Part shown: one piece after another, positions 43,373-51,685 of the stretch
How positions within the stretch are numbered: the stretch's first letter is position 1
How the letters are laid out: every line of letters begins with the position of its first letter
Assembly (NCBI GenBank): GCA_030431255.1
Contig: JAUIJL010000005.1
Span: forward strand, 155,313-219,312
Length of the DNA: 64,000 nt
Direction: 5' to 3'
Source of the DNA: Thermoanaerobaculia bacterium
Lineage (GTDB): Bacteria; Acidobacteriota; Thermoanaerobaculia; Multivoradales; J023
The notes under the pieces: generated by a model
Databases searched by the model: none
Seen by the model: only the letters and a program-made list of their open reading frames with translations
Told to the model about the DNA's origin: nothing
Position numbers and translations under genes: made by a program

Positions 43373-44467
43373 CTATCCGGCCGCGTCGACGTCGCGAAGG
43401 TAGTCGTCTAGATCGTCGTCCTCCTCCTCTCGATCGAGAATCTCCTCGATCCGGTCCAAATCCTCGTCATCGCCGGCGTCCACCGACCGACCCAACCGAG
43501 CCCCCGGATGCGTCGCCGCGTGGATCTCCTTCAACCGGCGAATCGAAACCTGCGTGTAAATCTGAGTCGTCTCCAGCTTCGCGTGACCCAACATCTGCTG
43601 AATAAACCGGATGTCCGCCCCACCCTCGAGCATCAGCGTCGCCATGGTGTGGCGAAAGAGATGACACGCCCCCGACTTGCCGAGCTCCGCCGAAACCACA
43701 TACCCGCGAACCAGCTGAGTCATCCGCGATGGCGTGAATGCGGTCCCGTCGTTGGTCAAGAACAACGTCCCGTCATCCGGCTCCACCACCAGCTCCGGAC
43801 GCGCCTCCGTCACGTAGCGATCCAACCAAGCCAACGCCCGCTCACCGATCGGAATCATCCGGTCTTTCCGCCCCTTGCCCTGGCGCACCATCACCGTTCC
43901 ACGGTCCACGTCCAAGTCGTAACAACCGAGACCGATCACCTCCGCCCGACGCATGCCGGTCGAATACAGAACCTCCAAAATCGACCGATCCCGAATGCCC
44001 AGCACGTCCTCGACGTCGGGCTGATTCAACACCTGGTCGGCCTCCGCCGCGGTCAGAACGGCCTTCGGCAAACGCTGCTCGAGCTTCGGCAGCTCCAGCT
44101 CAGAAGCCGCATTGAACAGCAACAAATTCTGACGCGCCGCCCACTTGAAAAACGCCCGCACCGGCACCAACCGCGAATGCTGAGCCCGAAACGACAACGG
44201 CCGACCGTCCTCCTGCCGTAGGTGGTAGAGCCACCGCGCGTAACGCTCAAGTATCGGCTTGGTGATCTCCTGCGGACGCGTCAGCCCACGTTCCTCGCAC
44301 CAGGTGATGAAGTAGCCGAGATAGAGCCGGCGATTCTCGATCGTGCGCGGCGAGTAGTTCTTGATCGCCATCCACTCCAGATACTGCCCGACCATGGTCG
44401 AAAACCCCCGCGGATCCGTGGGATCGCCCGGCAACCGCCGACGTTTCCGCTCGCCCCGGCGAGGCAT
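43373..44467 (-). CDS. Tyrosine recombinase, unit 2
   Basis: 364 aa, identical to the unit 1 enzyme, catalytic residues intact; start overlaps the primase stop (TGATG). Confidence 0.92.
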   Translation of the reverse strand: MPRRGERKRRRLPGDPTDPRGFSTMVGQYLEWMAIKNYSPRTIENRRLYLGYFITWCEERGLTRPQEITKPILERYARWLYHLRQEDGRPLSFRAQHSRLVPVRAFFKWAARQNLLLFNAASELELPKLEQRLPKAVLTAAEADQVLNQPDVEDVLGIRDRSILEVLYSTGMRRAEVIGLGCYDLDVDRGTVMVRQGKGRKDRMIPIGERALAWLDRYVTEARPELVVEPDDGTLFLTNDGTAFTPSRMTQLVRGYVVSAELGKSGACHLFRHTMATLMLEGGADIRFIQQMLGHAKLETTQIYTQVSIRRLKEIHAATHPGARLGRSVDAGDDEDLDRIEEILDREEEDDDLDDYLRDVDAAG

Positions 44468-47427
44468 CAAGAAGCCCCGGAAGAGGTCGATGTACGTACG
44501 ACGCGATTTCCCCCAACTTTTGGGCCCTTATATGTGTTTTTTCGGCCCAACCCCGGATTTTCGGCGTAAACCTCTGATTCCGTTGACTCAACCCCAACCC
44601 GCGAACCCCCCGCGAACCCCCCGCTATGGGGCCGCGATGACCCCGCGTTCTCCCCCTCCTGACCCCGCGTTCTTTTCGTCGTACCGTCAGATTTGAGATC
44701 TTCGATGCCGATCAAGCCCGTCAAGCGTGGCCGATCGTCGTCTTCCGGTACGTAAACCAGCTCATAAATGAAGCTCTGACCGCGGCCACCTTGGTGCACC
44801 AGCACGTATTCCATCGACACCAGGCGGGCGAGATGCAGCCGGAGCTGAGTGTCACCCCAACCCGTAAACTCCCGGATCTCTCGGCGCATAAATCGAAAGT
44901 CCGACCGGTCCATCTCGAGCGCCTCACAAGCCGCCGACACCATCTCATCGATCTTGCTCAGCAACCGCCGGGTCTGCGGAGGCAGCTCGTCCAACGACCG
45001 CCCGAGCACCTCGTGAGCCAACCGGTTGGCCGTCTCGATGTCCGACGGCAACACCTCCACATATTCCACCGCCTTGCCATCGACCTCAGCCTTTTGAATC
45101 GGCCGCTGGTGCTGGTGAAGCAGCGCAATCGAATCGATCAAGGTCAGGTACTTCTCATGGTCCCGACGCGTCCGAATCTGCGTATCCAAAAACGTCAGCT
45201 CCGGCGCAAACGGGTTCACCACCGCCAACGGCCGAAGCAGCCGCTGAGCATTCCGATGCAGCTCCACCACCCCATCCCGACGCGTCCGCGACAGCAGCCC
45301 TTCCAACGTCCGACGCTCCCGCTGCAACCGGTGAATCGCCCGCGTCTGCTCCCGCGCCTCGTCCACCGACAGCACCAAGCACCGATTGAGAAGCTCCTCG
45401 TCGACGTCGATGGCCGTGGTGGTCAAAAAGATCATCACCGGACCTTCCACCCGGTACTCATGGGTCACCAGCTTGCCCGACGACGGATCCTTGCCAGTAG
45501 AAGCGATCGTCAGCTCCCCTTCCGACTGCAGAAGCTTCAGCGCATACGAAGCCCGCTCCGCTCCCTCTTCCTCGACAATCGCCAAAATCTTGTGACGCAG
45601 ATTGGTCTCGCCCATGTAGAACAACGATTGCCCCGTCATCGCCGAGTACTTCACCTGCTGCTCCGACGGAATCAGCGCGAGAACCGACTCCATCAATGCC
45701 GATTTGCCCGCCGATGAGCTCGACTGCACCACCACCGCCAACGGCCGTTCCAAAAGCCGCGACGTCGCCGCCAGGTAGCCCATGAGCTTGTTGGTCTCCT
45801 CGCCCACCACCCCGCAACGCTCGAAGTCGACGAGAATTCGATCCAGCAAATCCGGAGCCTTCAGCAGCTCCAACGCCGACGCTTTCTCCGCCTCCGACAG
45901 CTCCACCGAGTCCGACTCCGGCTCAAGCGCCGCCTGAATCTGAGCGTCCTGCAGCTCCTCGAGCTTGAGCAACACCTTGCCCAAATCCTTCTTGATCACC
46001 TCCTCATCCAACCCGAGCTCGGACGCCGCCGCCTTCTGGAAAATCGCCCGCGGACGTGCCGCGTAGAGGTCCAACGTATCGACGTGAAATCGATCCCCCG
46101 AGCTCGCCAGCACGTTCACCTTGAGCACGTCGTAAGCCAAGTTCTTCGGCATTCCGCGAACCCGGTAACGGCGATCGCCGATCGACAGCACCACCTCTTG
46201 ATCTTTCACCGCCACCGGCATCTCCGGAGGCGGCGGAGCCGGCAACGGCGATGCCGCGGGTTCAGCTCGAGGAGCCGGCGGCTCTGGCTCGACGGCCGCG
46301 ACGGGTGACGACACGCGAGCCGGCGGCGATCCGCTGCCCATCCAAACCGCCTGGCGCAGCAACAACCCCAACGACTTCTCCGCCGGCGACGTCTTCAACG
46401 CGTACTCGTTGGCGTCCATACCGCGGGGAAACTGCACCCGAAAACACTCGATGCCCGACGCCATCAACGTTTCCGCCAGCTTCACCGCCGCCTTGTCGCC
46501 GGCCGGATCCCGGTCGTAAGCGATCAACACCCGCTCCGTGCCGTGGGACCGAAACGCCGACAGCATCTCCTCGGTAAAGCCCTGAATTCCGTAAGCCGTG
46601 AGTACATTCCGGAAGCCGGCACACCAAAACGTAAGCGCGTCGACCAGCGACTCGCAAAGAATCACCTCCGTTGACGCCACCAACGCTTCCGAATTGAACA
46701 CCCCACGATGCGGGCCAGGAAGGTAAAGGTGCAACGGCGTGCCCTTCCGCAACCGCTCACCCTGCACCTTCCGCCCATACATCTCCACCACCGAGCCGGA
46801 CTCATCGAAGACCGGCACCACCAACGACCCATTGAAATGCTCGTGGCCCGACTTCCGCAGAACCCCCAACCGCCGCAACCGCTCCCGCATCTCCTTGCCG
46901 GCCTTCGTCGTCTTCGCCGGCAACCGATAACCCAACGTCCGATTGGCGTAGCCCAGCTGAAACCGCTCGATCATCTCCGGATGCTTCAACCCCCGAGCCG
47001 CCAAATACTCGAGCGCCTCCGGACTCTCCTTCAGAGTCTCGTGGTAAAAGCCCACAACCTGCCGCAGCACTTCCGCGTCCTCGACATCGCCCTCGACCAC
47101 CGCCGGCAACGCCGCCTTCTTCACCTGGCCACCGCCGGCGGCCGGCAAGTCAGCCCGCAGAAGCTCCACCGCATGACGAAACGACACCCCGCGATCCCGC
47201 ATCACCCAATCGATCGGCGAGCCACCGGCCTGGCAGGCTCCGAGGCAATGCCAAAGATTCTTCTCCGGCGACACCACCAACGACGGCTCCCGGTCGTCAT
47301 GAAACGGACACAACCCCAACAAATCCGACCCATGCCGCTTCAGCTCCACACCCCGAGCCGCCGCCAGCCGCTCCACCGAAATCTCCCGCTTCAGCCGCTC
47401 CACCTCGGCATCCGGAATCCGAGCCAC
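44467..47427 (-). CDS. Primase-ATPase, unit 2
   Basis: 986 aa from a GTG, identical to the unit 1 protein: CHC2 zinc finger, Toprim, Pro-rich hinge and P-loop ATPase in that order. Confidence 0.9.
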   Translation of the reverse strand: MARIPDAEVERLKREISVERLAAARGVELKRHGSDLLGLCPFHDDREPSLVVSPEKNLWHCLGACQAGGSPIDWVMRDRGVSFRHAVELLRADLPAAGGGQVKKAALPAVVEGDVEDAEVLRQVVGFYHETLKESPEALEYLAARGLKHPEMIERFQLGYANRTLGYRLPAKTTKAGKEMRERLRRLGVLRKSGHEHFNGSLVVPVFDESGSVVEMYGRKVQGERLRKGTPLHLYLPGPHRGVFNSEALVASTEVILCESLVDALTFWCAGFRNVLTAYGIQGFTEEMLSAFRSHGTERVLIAYDRDPAGDKAAVKLAETLMASGIECFRVQFPRGMDANEYALKTSPAEKSLGLLLRQAVWMGSGSPPARVSSPVAAVEPEPPAPRAEPAASPLPAPPPPEMPVAVKDQEVVLSIGDRRYRVRGMPKNLAYDVLKVNVLASSGDRFHVDTLDLYAARPRAIFQKAAASELGLDEEVIKKDLGKVLLKLEELQDAQIQAALEPESDSVELSEAEKASALELLKAPDLLDRILVDFERCGVVGEETNKLMGYLAATSRLLERPLAVVVQSSSSAGKSALMESVLALIPSEQQVKYSAMTGQSLFYMGETNLRHKILAIVEEEGAERASYALKLLQSEGELTIASTGKDPSSGKLVTHEYRVEGPVMIFLTTTAIDVDEELLNRCLVLSVDEAREQTRAIHRLQRERRTLEGLLSRTRRDGVVELHRNAQRLLRPLAVVNPFAPELTFLDTQIRTRRDHEKYLTLIDSIALLHQHQRPIQKAEVDGKAVEYVEVLPSDIETANRLAHEVLGRSLDELPPQTRRLLSKIDEMVSAACEALEMDRSDFRFMRREIREFTGWGDTQLRLHLARLVSMEYVLVHQGGRGQSFIYELVYVPEDDDRPRLTGLIGIEDLKSDGTTKRTRGQEGENAGSSRPHSGGFAGGSRVGVESTESEVYAENPGLGRKNTYKGPKVGGNRVVRTSTSSGAS

Positions 47428-47429
47428 GA

Positions 47430-47645
47430 TCAGAGCCCGTCCGCCCGCTCGACCACCAGGCGATCCCCTTCGACCTGAACCCGCACCTTCGAGCCGATCT
47501 CGAATCCCGCCGCCTCGAGCCATTTCCCCGACAATCGTAGGAACGGTACGGGCTCGTAGTAGCGGGTGCTCGGCGCGTTGCTGAATTCCGGGATATAGAG
47601 CGATGTGGGGCAGAGTCTTGAGACGGTCAACGTGCGGGTCGTCAT
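47430..47645 (-). CDS. SymE-like protein, unit 2
   Basis: 71 aa, identical to unit 1; stop lies two bases before the primase GTG. Confidence 0.78.
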   Translation of the reverse strand: MTTRTLTVSRLCPTSLYIPEFSNAPSTRYYEPVPFLRLSGKWLEAAGFEIGSKVRVQVEGDRLVVERADGL

Positions 47646-47701
47646 GGGGTTCTCCAGCGATTGGGCACCACGATTCCGCCCGAAACCTGTCAAGCGAATC
47701 A

Positions 47702-47751
47702 TTGATGCGTTTTACACCTTAGATTATAATCGCAAAACGAAATTCAAACAA
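47702..47751. promoter_or_regulatory. Overlapping divergent promoters (unit 2)
   Basis: Copy of the palindromic -10 arrangement of unit 1; shared TATAAT palindrome at 47722-47731. Confidence 0.65.
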
Positions 47752-47792
47752 GGCGTATTACGGATCGACCGCTAAACTTGGAGGATCACGAC

Positions 47793-48182
47793 ATGGACGA
47801 AATGCTGATGATGGAACGAGCAGAGATCCTCAAAGCCTTCGGCGGGCGCCTCAAAGAGCTACGGAAGCAGAAGAAGTGGACGCAAAAGGAGCTGGCCACC
47901 AAAATCGATGTCCGTTTCTCGCAGCTCAATAAATACGAAAGTGGATTGCACGCGCCGCCACCCGAGAAGCTCGTAGAGCTCGCCGGGGTGCTCGATACGA
48001 CGGTTGATTTCTTATTGACGGGAAACGCGGACGAAGCGGTGCCACTTCACAGTCCGCGTTTGCTGGATCGGTTTCGGGCGCTGGAAGGATTCGAGCCCGA
48101 TGATCAAGAAGCGGTGATCAAGCTCATCGACGCGATGATTTTGAAACACCGAGTCGAGGGAGTCTTCGGCGCTTCGTCATAA
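47793..48182 (+). CDS. XRE-family regulator, set B (unit 2)
   Basis: 129 aa, identical to the unit 1 regulator. With two identical repressor genes, any trans control would act on both units together. Confidence 0.85.
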   Translation: MDEMLMMERAEILKAFGGRLKELRKQKKWTQKELATKIDVRFSQLNKYESGLHAPPPEKLVELAGVLDTTVDFLLTGNADEAVPLHSPRLLDRFRALEGFEPDDQEAVIKLIDAMILKHRVEGVFGASS

Positions 48183-48230
48183 CGTGCAAAATCGCTGCTG
48201 CCGACGCGGTTGGACTGAATGCTCTAGAAA

Positions 48231-48701
48231 TCAGCCCGAGACGGTGACTCTTTCCGGTGATTCGAGTGGAAAGACCCACTTGTGCCCATGAGTAGTCTCA
48301 GCATAAACGGCATCATCTTCGATCCTTGAGCCCACAAACGGATTGGAGCATTCAAAGAATGCCAACCAAATCAGCTTATTAGCATCAAGATTAAAGACTG
48401 CGACGAATCCATCAGCCCCCAAACCACCCTCACCACAGCTCACGCCCAAGCCCAAGCTCTGATCTGACCACTCGTGAAGCTGAGTACACTGGGTCCAATC
48501 AAGCGAGCCTTCCTGCTGAAGTTCGAGAAGTGAGGTCGGAGAAGCTGGTTCTAGAACAATTGTAGTTTGCTCAGACCCAATCTCTTCTTCAACGTTCAGC
48601 CATCGAACGACACCGGACGGAAACGCAATACCGTTGATAATCGGGCAAGCGCCACCGGACCACCTCTCCTGCAGATTGACGGAAGAGTTCTCTGAATTCA
48701 T
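48231..48701 (-). CDS. Putative immunity protein B (unit 2)
   Basis: 156 aa, identical to the unit 1 copy, one base after the tip B stop codon. Two copies of the gene mean immunity to tip B is retained even if one unit is lost. Confidence 0.6.
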   Translation of the reverse strand: MNSENSSVNLQERWSGGACPIINGIAFPSGVVRWLNVEEEIGSEQTTIVLEPASPTSLLELQQEGSLDWTQCTQLHEWSDQSLGLGVSCGEGGLGADGFVAVFNLDANKLIWLAFFECSNPFVGSRIEDDAVYAETTHGHKWVFPLESPERVTVSG

Positions 48702-48702
48702 G

Positions 48703-49311
48703 TTATTGCCGCCGCCGCGGAGCTGCAATTGTCGGTTGTTCTTTTAGACCGCCGTTTGGAACCGCACCACCAGCCCGGACATTACGCGGATCTGAGAAGC
48801 GGCGTCGGTAGGCTTCATCCCAAGTAATTTTCGAGCCTGGCATTAAATCATCGGGATTAACAATTTCGATTGGGACATCTCTTAAGCCAGCTTCTTGAGC
48901 TGCCCGGAGCCTTCTATTGTCGTAGCTGACGAGCTGACCATCACGCTCCATAACTCGAAGGGGCCCCGACCGTTCCCAATCCCAATCTCCTCTTTTCATG
49001 TCGTCAACGTACAACCGAACGTTCCCACTAACTGTACGCTGCGAAAAGTTGAGATCTTCCGGGCTAATTGTGGTCCGGGCTGCCGGTATCCCCCTTGGGA
49101 CAGGGGAACAGCCCACCATGAACCCGTCGTAAGCAGGCGGGTAACCCTCTATGCAAGTTTCACTTAAGGTCGGTTGGGCCCTAGCACGGGCAGGCTCTTC
49201 GAGCTCGAAACCCCAGACGCGAGTTTCAGCGTAGCTCGCCGCGGCCGGGGAGGCGATCACCGGCGCCAGGATCGCGAGCGCCGGAAGCAGGATTCGGATT
49301 AGGGATCTCAC
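48703..49311 (-). CDS. Leader (unit 3) fused in frame to toxin tip B (unit 2)
   Basis: 202 aa. The leader here is the unit 3 version (signal MRSLIRILLPALAILAPVIA, segment with GYPPAYDGFMVGC), a few substitutions from the unit 1/2 leader. After VPRG comes tip B, identical to the one at 41427-41814. This is the junction between the two element types, showing that leader and tip come from different units and still join in frame. Confidence 0.72.
   Translation of the reverse strand: MRSLIRILLPALAILAPVIASPAAASYAETRVWGFELEEPARARAQPTLSETCIEGYPPAYDGFMVGCSPVPRGIPAARTTISPEDLNFSQRTVSGNVRLYVDDMKRGDWDWERSGPLRVMERDGQLVSYDNRRLRAAQEAGLRDVPIEIVNPDDLMPGSKITWDEAYRRRFSDPRNVRAGGAVPNGGLKEQPTIAAPRRRQ
49091..49101. 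repeat. Attachment core, unit 2/unit 3 junction
   Basis: CCCCTTGGGAC with leader arm AGGGGAACAGC on the right and tip B arm on the left; the boundary between the B and A halves of the array. Confidence 0.85.
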
Positions 49312-49702
49312 GGCCCTATTGTAAGCCGCCGCCGGCGGGGCCGGCGGGGCCGGCGACCGGCGGCCCTCGGTTGTGGCGCCGAGGGCCGCGGGAGAACCAA
49401 TGATCCGTTGAAAAAGAACCGGAGATCTCTCAACCGGAATCAGCTTAGGCCGGCCGGCGGTGGAAGCCGGCATTTTCGTCATTTTTGATGCATTTTGCTG
49501 AACGACCCGCCGAAGCGAACGCTGGAGCGGACGTCGCCTCCGGCTCCGCCGCTCAGCTCGAAGCCTTCGGCCGCCGAAACTGGAAGGTAGTCGTCGGCAG
49601 GAGATTGAACATCCGGGCTTCCGTCGCCGGCTCTCTTCCACTTTGGCAGGTTTTCTTGACTCCGCGGCCACGTCTCGAGACAGGAAAACGCCACCCTCTT
49701 TT

Positions 49703-49773
49703 TCCTTTAGCCGCTTCCGGGGGCTTGGGCAGGCGTCGCCGGTGAAGTGGTTTAAAGGCAGGCGGCTAAAGGA
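49703..49773. repeat. 12-bp inverted repeat TCCTTTAGCCGC (unit 3)
   Basis: Arms 49703-49714 and 49762-49773, identical to unit 1 although intervening bases differ, so the arms are under constraint. Confidence 0.8.
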
Positions 49774-49865
49774 GAAAGACCGCGCTCTTCTGCCTTTCCC
49801 CGCTGTCTTCCACCCCCACTCTTCCGACCGGCACAGGTTGGTACGGAGAAGCGGCCTCGAGCCCA

Positions 49866-50060
49866 GCAGTGTGCGCCAGCACTCTGCAAGTCACCGCGAC
49901 GAGCAGTGTGGCCCGGCCGCCGAGGCCACTCTGCGGACGTCGAAGACGTAAGCGGCTCCCTCGAGGAAACCGCCGAAGGCCTGGGGAACCTTCTAACCAG
50001 TGTGGCCGCCGCGGCCACTCTGCTGTTCCTTCGGTGGGAGCAGTGTGCGCAGCACTCTGC
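49866..50060. repeat. Cluster of four T-T-mismatch hairpins (unit 3)
   Basis: Hairpins at 49866-49887, 49903-49934, 49998-50022 and 50040-50060. The third has CAGTGTG/CACTCTG with the T-T mismatch where unit 1 has T-G. The fourth has a different inner loop from unit 1, yet the outer stem is unchanged. Confidence 0.75.
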
Positions 50061-50149
50061 GCTGTTTGAAGGGCACGCCGGATCCAATCCAGAAATACCT
50101 TTAAAGATCTAGGATTCTGGAGGGGGCGATTGGGGGTGGGTGGGCTTTC

Positions 50150-50546
50150 GGGTTCGGCCGGGGCGAGCCGGCGAAAGCCTTGTCTACGGGCAACGAGGGT
50201 CGGCGAGGGGTGCCCTCAAGAACGGATCCGAAGCCGGAATCTTTCCTGGGGCCGACAGCCCGGCCGGCCCAAGTTCCCGAAGGGCTCGGACGTAACTCGT
50301 TACGTCAAGGGCGTAGCCCCGGAGCCGCGGGTGGCCGAGGGCCACGACGGATAATGCGGCATTATCGGGCGTGGACCGATCCCGGCAAGGTGCCGGCGGA
50401 GCCGGTGCCTGGCGGGCGGCCGGCCGCGGCGTAGCTTGGGCCGGGCGACTCGAAGCCACTAACTTCTCCCCCGGCACCCCTCGCCGGGCCGACGGCTTGC
50501 GCTTCGTAAGCCTGTGACGACTCGACAGCTCGCCCCGGCCGGACCC
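50150..50546 (+). ncRNA. Candidate ~400-nt structured RNA (unit 3)
   Basis: 397 nt; closing stem 50150-50168 with 50528-50546, inner 13-bp stem 50202-50214 with 50473-50485, hairpin GACGTAAC/GTTACGTC at 50289-50306 (compensatory A-U to G-C relative to unit 1), and a GATAATG/CATTATC hairpin where unit 1 has a G-U. Sequence between stems is more variable than the stems. Confidence 0.6.
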
Positions 50547-50587
50547 GTTGGGGGCTGAGTGGGCCGTCAAAGGGCAAGAATCTTCTC

Positions 50588-51685
50588 TTATCCGGCCGCG
50601 CCGACGTCGCCACGAAGATAGTCGTCTAAGTCGTCATCCTCCTCTTCTCGATCAAGTAGCTCATCCAAATCTTCCTTGAAGTCGTCATCTTCCGCAGCCG
50701 CCCGCCGACCCAACCGAGCCCCCGGATGCGTCGCCGCGTGAATCTCCTTCAACTGACGAATCGAAACCTGCGTGTAAATCTGCGTCGTCTCCAGCTTGGC
50801 ATGACCGAGCATCTGCTGAATAAACCGGATATCCGCCCCACCCTCGAGCATCAGCGTCGCCATGGTGTGGCGAAACAAATGACAAGCCCCGCTTTTCCCG
50901 AGCTCCGCCGCCACCACGTAACCACGCACCAGCTGCGTCATCCGCGACGGCGTGAACGCGGCCCCGTCGTTGGTCAAAAACAACGTCCCATCATCCGGCT
51001 CCACCACCAGCTCCGGACGCGCCTCCGTCACGTAACGATCCAGCCAAGCCAACGCCCGCTCCCCAATCGGAATCATCCGGTCCTTTCGTCCCTTCCCTTG
51101 GCGAACCATCACCGTTCCACGGTCGACGTCGAGGTCGTAGCGACCCAGCCCGATCACCTCCGCCCGGCGCATCCCGGTTGAATAGAGAACCTCTAGGATC
51201 GACCGATCCCGAATGCCCAACACGTCCTCGACGTCGGGCTGATTGAGCACCTGATCCGCCTCGGCCGCCGTCAAAACGGCTTTCGGCAACCGCTGCTCGA
51301 GCTTCGGCAGCTCCAGCTCAGATGCCGCGTTGAACAAAAGAAGATTCTGACGCGCCGCCCACTTGAAAAACGCCCGAACCGGCACCAACCGCGAATGCTG
51401 AGCCCGAAACGACAACGGCCGACCGTCTTCCTGCCGCAGGTGGTAAAGCCACCGCGCATAGCGCTCAAGGATCGGCTTGGTGATCTCCTGCGGACGCGTC
51501 AGCCCGCGTTCCTGGCACCAGGTGATGAAGTAGCCCAAATACAAGTGACGATTCTCAACCGTCCGCGGCGAGTAGTTCTTGATCGCCATCCATTCTAAGT
51601 ACTGCTCGACCATCGTCGAGAACCCCCGCTGATCCGTGGGATCCCCCGGCAACCGCCGACGTTTCCGCTCGCCTCGGCGAGGCAT
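50588..51685 (-). CDS. Tyrosine recombinase, unit 3
   Basis: 365 aa, a close homologue of the unit 1 enzyme with all catalytic residues (GMRRAEVIGL, HLFRHTMATL, LGHAKLETTQIYTQV). Differences cluster in the acidic C-terminal tail (AAAEDDDFKEDLDELLDREE). Near-identical DNA-binding regions are consistent with use of the same core by both types. Start overlaps the primase stop. Confidence 0.92.
   Translation of the reverse strand: MPRRGERKRRRLPGDPTDQRGFSTMVEQYLEWMAIKNYSPRTVENRHLYLGYFITWCQERGLTRPQEITKPILERYARWLYHLRQEDGRPLSFRAQHSRLVPVRAFFKWAARQNLLLFNAASELELPKLEQRLPKAVLTAAEADQVLNQPDVEDVLGIRDRSILEVLYSTGMRRAEVIGLGRYDLDVDRGTVMVRQGKGRKDRMIPIGERALAWLDRYVTEARPELVVEPDDGTLFLTNDGAAFTPSRMTQLVRGYVVAAELGKSGACHLFRHTMATLMLEGGADIRFIQQMLGHAKLETTQIYTQVSIRQLKEIHAATHPGARLGRRAAAEDDDFKEDLDELLDREEEDDDLDDYLRGDVGAAG

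Larger units (their letters stand above)
41815..49101 (-). mobile_element. Tip-swapping element unit 2 (tip set B)
   Basis: Between cores 41815-41825 and 49091-49101, period 7276. Same gene order as unit 1 and, as far as I compared translations and non-coding stretches, no differences. Either a very recent duplication or an assembly duplicate. Confidence 0.85.
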